A program made the position numbers and the translations under genes. 6,630 bases of DNA from Xanthobacteraceae bacterium (GTDB lineage: Bacteria; Pseudomonadota; Alphaproteobacteria; Rhizobiales; Xanthobacteraceae): contig JASHSY010000249.1 in assembly GCA_030040825.1 (NCBI GenBank), positions 1-6,630 on the forward strand, in the 5' to 3' direction. Positions 1 to 5,211 of this stretch are shown piece after piece; within the stretch, counting starts at the first letter, position 1; every line of letters begins with the position of its first letter. The notes below the pieces were generated by a model. The model saw only the letters and a list, made by a program, of their open reading frames with translations, ran no database searches and was not told the DNA's origin.

Positions 1-386
1 GAGGCGATCTCCCAGCCGGCCTCGCGCATGGCGGCGACGATCTGCGGATTGCGCGCGAGCGCGCTCGCCACGCCGAACACCGTCACCGGGAGCTTGCGCG
101 CAGTGAAGAGCCGCCATAGCCGCCAGAAGCCGGCGCGCGAACCGTATTCGAACATCGATTCCACGTTCATGTGGCGCTGCCCGTACCAGGGGACGGCGCC
201 GAGCACGTCGGAGAGAAACGCCTCCGAATGCGGATCCCCATGCAGGATCGAATTTTCACCGCCTTCCTCGAAGTTGACCACGAATTGCAGCGCCACGCGG
301 GCGCCGCCCGGCCAACGGGGATCGGGCGGATTACGCCCGTAGCCGGCGAGATCGCGCGGGTAATCGGCGGACGCGGGCGGAGACAT
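1..386 (-). CDS. puuE: Allantoinase of the polysaccharide-deacetylase family (PuuE), N-terminal part, runs off the left edge
   Basis: The first 128 residues are present; the C-terminal part lies outside the window. Read on the minus strand from the ATG at 386, the protein contains YPRDLAGYGRNPPDPRWPGG (residues 9-28), NFEEGGENSILHGD (39-52), WYGQRHMNVESMFEYGSRAG (71-90) and FWRLWRLF (91-98). I recognise this series as the N-terminal signature of the metal-independent, PuuE-type allantoinase. That enzyme has a polysaccharide-deacetylase (NodB-like) fold and hydrolyses allantoin to allantoate in the cytoplasm; it is unrelated to the amidohydrolase-type AllB. The ATG was chosen because the known family begins only a few residues before the YPRDL motif. 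No strong Shine-Dalgarno precedes it. The gene is divergent from an allantoate amidohydrolase, the enzyme for the next step, which supports the call. Other carbohydrate deacetylases lack these N-terminal motifs. Whether the catalytic part is intact cannot be seen. Confidence 0.9.
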   Translation of the reverse strand, partial: MSPPASADYPRDLAGYGRNPPDPRWPGGARVALQFVVNFEEGGENSILHGDPHSEAFLSDVLGAVPWYGQRHMNVESMFEYGSRAGFWRLWRLFTARKLPVTVFGVASALARNPQIVAAMREAGWEIA

Positions 387-397
387 CGCGGCTCTAT

Positions 398-426
398 CAA
401 CTACGGCTCTCTCGGGAGCCTGACAA
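398..426 (-). promoter_or_regulatory. Possible puuE promoter with a 16-bp imperfect palindrome in the spacer
   Basis: Positions 405-420 read GGCTCTCTCGGGAGCC. The outer five bases on each side are perfectly complementary, followed by a G-T pair and a C-G pair around a 2-base centre. On the minus strand, TTGTCA (426-421, five of six matches to a -35 box) precedes it. A weak -10-like TAGTTG (403-398) follows after 17 bp, so the palindrome would fill the promoter spacer, a usual operator position. The -10 match is poor. The element could instead be a leader hairpin of the puuE mRNA or chance in GC-rich DNA. Confidence 0.28.
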
Positions 427-493
427 ACCCACCATGGCAGACGCGCCGCCGCCCGTTCAAGCCTCCGCGAGCGTGCGCAAACGGTCAAATGCG

Positions 494-523
494 TTGACCG
501 GATCGAACGATGCCTCCATTAAA
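494..523 (+). promoter_or_regulatory. Possible allC promoter
   Basis: TTGACC at 494-499 matches five of six bases of a sigma-70 -35 box. It is followed after 17-18 bp by an A/T-rich stretch (CATTAA at 517-522, or ATTAAA at 518-523), a modest -10 match. This is the only clearly A/T-rich patch in the divergent intergenic region. Transcription would begin near 529-530, just ahead of the Shine-Dalgarno at 536-540 and the start at 545. If correct, an upstream ATG at 434 could not be the start. Confidence 0.3.
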
Positions 524-535
524 ACAGTGGCTTTC

Positions 536-540
536 GGAGA
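536..540 (+). promoter_or_regulatory. Ribosome binding site that decides the allC start
   Basis: GGAGA lies 4 bases before the ATG at 545, a short but workable spacing. The in-frame ATG at 434 has no purine-rich Shine-Dalgarno ahead of it, and the 37 residues it would add do not resemble the family. Confidence 0.55.
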
Positions 541-544
541 CGTC

Positions 545-1795
545 ATGCGGGCAACAGAGGCAACCGATCAGGGCACGCTGGGCGAAGCAATCGCCGCCCG
601 GCTCGCCGATCTCGCGACTATCAGCGACGAGCCGGATCGGCTGACGCGGCTCTATCTGAGCCCTGCGCACCGCAAGGCCGCCGATCTGGTTGCCGGCTGG
701 ATGCGCGAAGCCGGCATGACGACGCGAATCGACGCTATGGCCAGCGTCATCGGTCGGCTGGAGGCATCCGACGGCGGGACGAAAACGCTATTGATAGGCT
801 CGCATATCGACACGGTGCGCGATGCCGGCCGATTCGACGGCACCCTCGGCGTGGTCACCGCCATCGAAGTGATCAAGGCCGCGCACCAGGCCGGCAAGCG
901 TTTTCCCTTCGCTATCGAGGTGATCGCCTTTGGCGACGAGGAAGGCGTGCGCTTTGACTCGACGCTCGGCGGCTCGAAGGCGCTGGCCGGAAAGTTCGAT
1001 ACCAAAGCGCTCGACGAAACAGGTGACGACGGTGTGTCACGCCACCAGGCGTTGATTGCGTTCGGCTGCGATCCGTCGCGGCTTCCCGAGGCGGCTGTGT
1101 CGCCGCAGCACATCCTCGGCTATGTCGAAGTACACATTGAACAAGGCCCGGTGCTGGAAAAGGAAGGTCTGCCGGTCGGCATCGTCACCGCCATCAACGG
1201 CGTCACCCGCGCGGCCGTCGAGATCGATGGCGTCGCCGGCCACGCCGGCACGGTGCCGATGCCGATGCGCAAGGACGCGCTCGCCGCATCCGCCGAAATG
1301 CTGCTGGCGATCGAGGCGCGGGGACGCGCGCAACAAAATCTCGTGGCGACCGTCGGCAAGCTCGACGTGCCGGGCTCCGCCGTCAACACCATCCCGGGGC
1401 GGGTGTGCTTCACCCTCGATGTCCGCAGTCCATCCGATCAGAAGCGGGTCCGTGCGGTCGCCGAAATCCGGCAATCACTCGAAGCGATCGCGCGGCGGCG
1501 CGGTTGCGCGCTCCAAGTCGCAATCGGGCACGAAGCGGCGGCGGCAATCTGCAATGAACAGCTGTCCGATCGATTGGCGGCGGCGGTGGAGGACCTCGGC
1601 ATTACGCCGCGCCGGCTGCCGAGCGGCGCCGGTCACGACGCGATGGCGTTCGACAAGATCATTCCGTTCGGCATGCTGTTCGTGCGCTGCCGCGGCGGCG
1701 TGAGCCATAATCCTGATGAATACGCTTCCCCCGCCGACATCGATATTGCTGCACGCGTGCTGCTGAATTTCCTCGAAAGGATTGGATCACAATGA
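545..1795 (+). CDS. allC: Allantoate amidohydrolase (M20-family Zn/Mn hydrolase)
   Basis: The product is a 416-residue cytoplasmic metallohydrolase. Its family (allantoate amidohydrolase, N-carbamoyl-L-amino-acid hydrolase, ureidoglycolate amidohydrolase) cleaves a terminal carbamoyl/ureido group. For AllC the reaction is allantoate to ureidoglycine with loss of CO2 and ammonia. The two-metal site is visible: IGSHIDTV with H87, RFDGTLGV with D98, the acidic pair E132-E133 in DEEGVRF, H197 in VEVHIEQGP and H388 in GGVSHNPDEY. Residues from about 215 to 325 form the inserted dimerisation/lid domain, with GVAGHAGTVPM at 229-239; SGAGHDA follows at 360-366. The length is typical for the family. 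The start at 545 is chosen for its Shine-Dalgarno and because an upstream in-frame ATG at 434 would add 37 unrelated residues. The stop overlaps the next gene by 4 bp. The divergent puuE makes allantoate the likeliest substrate; sequence alone would also allow an N-carbamoyl amino acid. Confidence 0.9.
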   Translation: MRATEATDQGTLGEAIAARLADLATISDEPDRLTRLYLSPAHRKAADLVAGWMREAGMTTRIDAMASVIGRLEASDGGTKTLLIGSHIDTVRDAGRFDGTLGVVTAIEVIKAAHQAGKRFPFAIEVIAFGDEEGVRFDSTLGGSKALAGKFDTKALDETGDDGVSRHQALIAFGCDPSRLPEAAVSPQHILGYVEVHIEQGPVLEKEGLPVGIVTAINGVTRAAVEIDGVAGHAGTVPMPMRKDALAASAEMLLAIEARGRAQQNLVATVGKLDVPGSAVNTIPGRVCFTLDVRSPSDQKRVRAVAEIRQSLEAIARRRGCALQVAIGHEAAAAICNEQLSDRLAAAVEDLGITPRRLPSGAGHDAMAFDKIIPFGMLFVRCRGGVSHNPDEYASPADIDIAARVLLNFLERIGSQ

Positions 1796-2208
1796 CCGTT
1801 CTCCACATCAAGGCCGGGCCCTACGATTTTGAGGCACAGATGCAGCATGAGGTGGCGCCCAACACCTGCGCCAAATTCGCCCGCATGCTCCCCTATCGGC
1901 AGCAGATCATCCATGTGCGCTGGAGCGGCGAAGGCTGTTGGATTCCGCTTGGCGATTTCGATTTCGGGCTTGGCTACGAGAATGCCACCAGTCATCCGGC
2001 TCCCGGTGAAATCATCCTTTACCCTGGCGGCATCAGCGAAACCGAGATTCTACTCGCCTACGGCGCCGTCGATTTTTGCTCGAAGGTCGGCCAACTCGCC
2101 GGCAATCATTTTCTCACCATCACGAAGGGCCGCGAGAATTTGGGCGAACTCGGCAAGCTCTGCCTCTGGAAGGGCGCGCAGGATATTGTGTTCGAGCTGA
2201 AGACGTAG
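1792..2208 (+). CDS. DUF3830 family protein (cyclophilin-like fold), coupled to allC
   Basis: This is a 138-residue soluble protein with no signal peptide or membrane segment. The pattern APNTCAKF (22-29), HVRWSGEGCWIPLGD (41-55), ENATSHPAPGEIILYPGG (63-80), SETEILLAYG (82-91) and VGQLAGNHFLTI (99-110) matches what I remember of the DUF3830 family. A structural-genomics representative of that family has a small cyclophilin-like beta barrel; no enzymatic function is established that I know of. The start ATG shares four bases (ATGA) with the allC stop, and GAAAGGA at 1775-1781 gives a Shine-Dalgarno 10 bases upstream, so translation is probably coupled. Its role is therefore likely tied to allantoate or a related ureide, either as a small-molecule-binding partner or as an enzyme for the unstable AllC product. 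This is inference from context. Prolyl isomerase activity should not be assumed from the fold. Confidence 0.85.
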   Translation: MTVLHIKAGPYDFEAQMQHEVAPNTCAKFARMLPYRQQIIHVRWSGEGCWIPLGDFDFGLGYENATSHPAPGEIILYPGGISETEILLAYGAVDFCSKVGQLAGNHFLTITKGRENLGELGKLCLWKGAQDIVFELKT

Positions 2209-2211
2209 GCG

Positions 2212-2250
2212 CGGCTTCCGGCACATCGGATCATGCATGCGCGGGAGCCG
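2212..2250. terminator. Possible hairpin between convergent genes
   Basis: CGGCTTCCG (2212-2220) can pair with CGGGAGCCG (2242-2250) over nine pairs, one a G-U, around a 21-base loop. It sits at the 22-bp gap between the converging stop codons and extends into the methyltransferase 3' end. No T-run follows on either strand, so it is at best a weak bidirectional terminator. Confidence 0.2.
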
Positions 2251-3037
2251 GCTCGTCGAGTCTTGACGTATCCAGATGCGCGAGGAACTGCGGCAACTTG
2301 CGAAAAGCAAGGTGAAGGTTGTCGCTGCAGGCAACGTATTTGTACCCGTGCACGGCAAAGGCGCGTTTCAGCGATTGTCGGCTGAAAATCGAGATGTGGC
2401 CGTTGCGCGGACCCACATACCACCAGTGCAAGCCGTAATTGTTGAAGTCGGCGGGCGGCGTGCAGGTCGAGAAAAAAATCAGCCCGGTTTCTGCCGCGTA
2501 TTCAAGGATCGAGGCAATACCGCCGGCCGGGTCGGGCAAATGCTCGAGCGTCTCGAAACAAGTCACCAGTTCAAACTTTCCACTCGGACGGCGCGCATGC
2601 TCGGGCGTCATCGGATCGTAGGTTATCGCCGCCTGGAAGCCGCCGGCGCGAAGCGCGGTGCAAAACACGTCGTTGCCGCCGCCGTAGTCGAGCACGCGCG
2701 TCTGTGCCTTATGGGCATCCCAAAGCTGCGCGACGAAGCGGGCATTCTCACTCGGTCGTCTGGTGCGATAGTCGGGATCCACGGTTTGATAATCGTCATT
2801 GTAGATGTGCGCTTTGAACTGGTCGTGGCTCCAGTCGTCGAATGCATCGGTGAAGAGGAAATCGCAGACGGCGCAGCGGCGGTAATAGATCGGCACACCC
2901 GACAGCGGCAGCCGAACGCCATTTGTTGCCTCGGCACAGGATTTGTGGAAGTCGACCACACCGTAAGGCGCGGCCGCGCCGCCGCAGATTTTGCACGGCA
3001 CCGCCGCCGCCGAAAATGGCCTAAGGCTGTCGATCAT
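2231..3037 (-). CDS. Class I SAM-dependent methyltransferase with N-terminal zinc-ribbon-like motif
   Basis: This is a 268-residue cytoplasmic protein. Two CxxC pairs, C15/C18 (CKICGG) and C55/C58 (CAVCDF), frame an N-terminal segment that probably binds one zinc. The Rossmann methyltransferase core follows. Motif I is VLDYGGGND (115-123), the acidic loop after strand 2 is at D141, and FETLEHLPDP (161-170) is the usual post-motif segment. HWWYVGPRNGHISIFS (204-219) is a conserved late segment I associate with methyltransferases near cell-surface or polysaccharide genes, followed by a C-terminal helix. The substrate cannot be told. The start is the ATG at 3037, 14 residues before the first cysteine; no strong Shine-Dalgarno is visible. 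The gene is alone on its strand, convergent with the DUF3830 gene (22-bp gap) and divergent from the exported protein, so it is probably monocistronic and not part of ureide degradation. A long open frame on the opposite strand is a shadow of it. Confidence 0.85.
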   Translation of the reverse strand: MIDSLRPFSAAAVPCKICGGAAAPYGVVDFHKSCAEATNGVRLPLSGVPIYYRRCAVCDFLFTDAFDDWSHDQFKAHIYNDDYQTVDPDYRTRRPSENARFVAQLWDAHKAQTRVLDYGGGNDVFCTALRAGGFQAAITYDPMTPEHARRPSGKFELVTCFETLEHLPDPAGGIASILEYAAETGLIFFSTCTPPADFNNYGLHWWYVGPRNGHISIFSRQSLKRAFAVHGYKYVACSDNLHLAFRKLPQFLAHLDTSRLDEPAPAHA

Positions 3038-3236
3038 GGCAGGCGCGTCAGCAAAGCGAACGAATCACTCGGCAACACAGCCTAGCGAAAGGGGGCGCTC
3101 CCAATCAAATGCAAGCTGCACGCCGGCATTTGGTCGGCGAATCAGCGGGTTTGGGCACGTCCGACACGCCGCCGCACCGCAGATTTTGCCATGATTGTGC
3201 CAAAGCATTTGCGCTATTGTGGCTGCAATCCAGGCT

Positions 3237-3241
3237 GGAGG
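3237..3241 (+). promoter_or_regulatory. Strong Shine-Dalgarno selecting a TTG start
   Basis: GGAGG lies 8 bases before the TTG at 3250. This is the best ribosome binding site in the window. It places the start directly before a signal peptide rather than at the in-frame ATG at 3109. Confidence 0.7.
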
Positions 3242-3249
3242 CCTTAGCG

Positions 3250-5085
3250 TTGTCTCGCGCGTTCCCATCGCGCCGGTCGGTCGCGGCAGCGGTTTCATTA
3301 TTGATTGCCGGGGTATTGCTTTTCCCGGCCGCCAATGCGCGCGCCGCCGGTCTGTTCGGCGGCTGCGACGACGCGGCAAAGATCGCGATGTTGCCGGCGC
3401 CACTCTCGCCGTGGAAGGGCGCTCCCTTGCAAGTGCTGTTCACCGCGGACAAGCCGCTCGACGGCGAGCTTTCGCTGATCGCTCCCGACGGCAGTGTCGC
3501 CGCTAAATCGCACGCGCGACACGGCGGGCCGCCCTATTACTGGTTCGCCGAGGTGGCGGCGCCCGCGCCGGGGATGTGGCAGGCAAAGCTCGCGACCTCC
3601 GGCTGCGGCACGATCGCGCATGAGATTGCGGTGCGCGATAACGCTCCGTCACGTCCGCCAGCGGCGGCCGGCAGTATCTGGCCGGTGCGCAACAGCTGGA
3701 ATCGCGCGAACGAAGATTTGTTTTCCGCCTGGATCGCCAAACTTTTCGACGCACCGCTCGACACCGAGCCCTCCTGGAAGGCTCTGCACGAGGTGCTACG
3801 CGACCGCTCCCGCAATATGCTGTTCAATTACCTGGGACACGGCGAAGACGATTCGCGCATGGCGCTTCGCCCCGATTGTGCCGACCTCGTGTACTTCTTG
3901 CGCGCGTATTTCGCCTACAAGATGGGCCTGCCGTTCGGTTACGGGAAATGCTCACGCGGCAAGCCGCCGCGATGTTACGGCTGGTACACCAATCTGAACC
4001 CTGACACGTCGCGGCCAGGACAGACCGCTTCGTTCGGTGAATATCTGCGCGTCGTCGCCGACGCCGTGCAATCCGGCGCCGTGCGCGTCCTGGCAAAGGA
4101 CGACAACACCGACTTTTACACCGTGCCGCTCACCCAGGAGGCGCTGCGCCCGGGAACGGTGTACGCCGACCCTTATGGGCATGTGATGATGCTGGTGCGG
4201 CGAGTTCCGGAAGCGAACGGCGCCGCCGGTGTTTTTCTTTCGGTCGACGGCGAGCCCGACGGAACCGTCGCGCGCAAGCGGTTTTGGCGCGGCAATTTCC
4301 TGTTCGCGCATGAGCCGGCCCTCGGCAGTCCGGGTTTCAAGCGCTTCCGGCCGATCGTGCGCGAGGCGAACGGCGGCCTGCGGCGGCTGACCAACGCCGA
4401 GATCGCCAAAGATCCGGATTACGGCGATTTTTCGCTCGAACAGTCGCAGCTTTCGGTCGAAGACTTCTACGATCGCATGGACGAAGTGATGTCGCCGGAG
4501 CCGCTCGACCCATTGCGGGCGATGAAGGGAGCGATCGATTCGCTGGAAGAGCAGGTGAAGACGCGCGTGGGCTCGGTCGAAAACGGGCGCAAATATCAGA
4601 GCGGACATAGCGGCGAAGCCAGCATGCCGGACGGCGCGGCGATCTTCGCAACGACCGGCGCATGGGAGGATTTCGCCACGCCGGCACGCGATTTCCGGCT
4701 GTTGATCGCGATCGACGTGGTGCGCGGCTATCCGGACCGGGTCGCTCGCAAGCCGCAACGCTACGCTATGCCGGCCGGCAAGAGCGTGGCGGACGTCAGA
4801 GCCGAATTGCAGAGCGCGCTGGCCGCGGAGCTTTCATCGCGCAAGTTTTCCTATACGCGCAGCGACGGCTCGCAATGGACGCTCTCGCTCAAGGACGTCA
4901 TCGACCGCGCGCCGGAATTCGAGATGGGCTACAACCTCAACGATTGCGTCGAACTGCGCTGGGGCGCGCCTGCCAACAGCGAAGAGGCATCGACCTGCAA
5001 GCGGCACGCGCCGGCGGCGCAGCGCGCCAAGATGAGCGATTACCGCAACTGGTTCCGCGACCGGCATTGGCCGACCGGTGCGTAA
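3250..5085 (+). CDS. Exported protein of unknown function with NlpC/P60- or CHAP-like Cys/His core
   Basis: The product is a 611-residue protein when started at TTG 3250. Residues 1-32 form a Sec signal peptide: basic start, hydrophobic run VAAAVSLLIAGVLLF (11-25) and an A-R-A cleavage site before AGLFGG. I do not recognise a named family. Residues 55-135 look like a beta-rich, perhaps Ig-like segment (LQVLFTADKPLDGELSLIAP). Residues 205-320 carry the pattern of a papain-fold amidase: RPDCADLVYFL with C210, then LRPGTVYADPYGHVMMLV (299-316) with H311. This resembles DCSGLV and LxPGDxxxxxxGHVxxxV of NlpC/P60 and CHAP enzymes. D333 (SVDGEP) is a possible third residue. The Cys-His distance of about 100 residues is longer than usual. 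The C-terminal 140 residues contain GYNLNDCVELRWG and a last cysteine, C583. Seven mature cysteines (39, 119, 210, 234, 242, 566, 583) fit a periplasmic, partly disulphide-bonded protein. Peptidoglycan or peptide-amide cleavage is inference. It may be followed by a separately promoted hyuA. Confidence 0.72.
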   Translation: MSRAFPSRRSVAAAVSLLIAGVLLFPAANARAAGLFGGCDDAAKIAMLPAPLSPWKGAPLQVLFTADKPLDGELSLIAPDGSVAAKSHARHGGPPYYWFAEVAAPAPGMWQAKLATSGCGTIAHEIAVRDNAPSRPPAAAGSIWPVRNSWNRANEDLFSAWIAKLFDAPLDTEPSWKALHEVLRDRSRNMLFNYLGHGEDDSRMALRPDCADLVYFLRAYFAYKMGLPFGYGKCSRGKPPRCYGWYTNLNPDTSRPGQTASFGEYLRVVADAVQSGAVRVLAKDDNTDFYTVPLTQEALRPGTVYADPYGHVMMLVRRVPEANGAAGVFLSVDGEPDGTVARKRFWRGNFLFAHEPALGSPGFKRFRPIVREANGGLRRLTNAEIAKDPDYGDFSLEQSQLSVEDFYDRMDEVMSPEPLDPLRAMKGAIDSLEEQVKTRVGSVENGRKYQSGHSGEASMPDGAAIFATTGAWEDFATPARDFRLLIAIDVVRGYPDRVARKPQRYAMPAGKSVADVRAELQSALAAELSSRKFSYTRSDGSQWTLSLKDVIDRAPEFEMGYNLNDCVELRWGAPANSEEASTCKRHAPAAQRAKMSDYRNWFRDRHWPTGA

Positions 5086-5146
5086 GTCCGCCGGCCGATT
5101 CCACTCCGTCGACCCCCACCACATAGCCGAACGCGCCCGACTCGAT

Positions 5147-5174
5147 AGGACACGCGGGTTGCTTGGTGCATAAT
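5147..5174 (+). promoter_or_regulatory. Possible hyuA promoter
   Basis: CATAAT at 5169-5174 matches five of six bases of a -10 box, and AGGACA at 5147-5152 gives four of six for a -35 box at 16-bp spacing. A transcript from about 5181 would leave a 30-base leader before the ATG at 5212. It would exclude the in-frame ATG at 5173 as a start. Confidence 0.35.
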
Positions 5175-5211
5175 GCCGTCCGCTAGAGTGAGCACGACGG
5201 GGTGTTTCAGT

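Noticed and set aside
434..544. N-terminal extension of AllC from the in-frame ATG at 434
   Set aside because: There is no Shine-Dalgarno before 434, the 37 extra residues do not look like the family, and the ATG at 545 has GGAGA upstream and gives the normal family length.
2276..3085. 269-codon open frame on the plus strand opposite the methyltransferase
   Set aside because: The minus-strand frame has full methyltransferase and zinc-ribbon motifs; the plus frame is low-complexity and lacks any recognisable motif, as expected of a shadow in GC-rich DNA.
3091..3102. Near-palindrome GGGGGCGCTCCC in the divergent region upstream of the methyltransferase
   Set aside because: It is short, purely G/C-driven, and no convincing promoter elements frame it, so I do not call it an operator.
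3109..3249. N-terminal extension of the exported protein from ATG 3109
   Set aside because: It would bury a clear signal peptide, while TTG 3250 has a strong GGAGG at ideal spacing. The stretch is better read as intergenic.
3952..4758. 268-codon open frame on the minus strand inside the exported-protein gene
   Set aside because: It is rich in Arg, His and Ala with no motif, and lies opposite a coherent protein with a signal peptide and a continuous coding pattern.
5066..5099. Hairpin-like ATTGGCCG / CGGCCGAT pair across the stop of the exported-protein gene
   Set aside because: It has eight pairs including a G-U, overlaps coding sequence and is not followed by a T-run, so it is not a convincing terminator.
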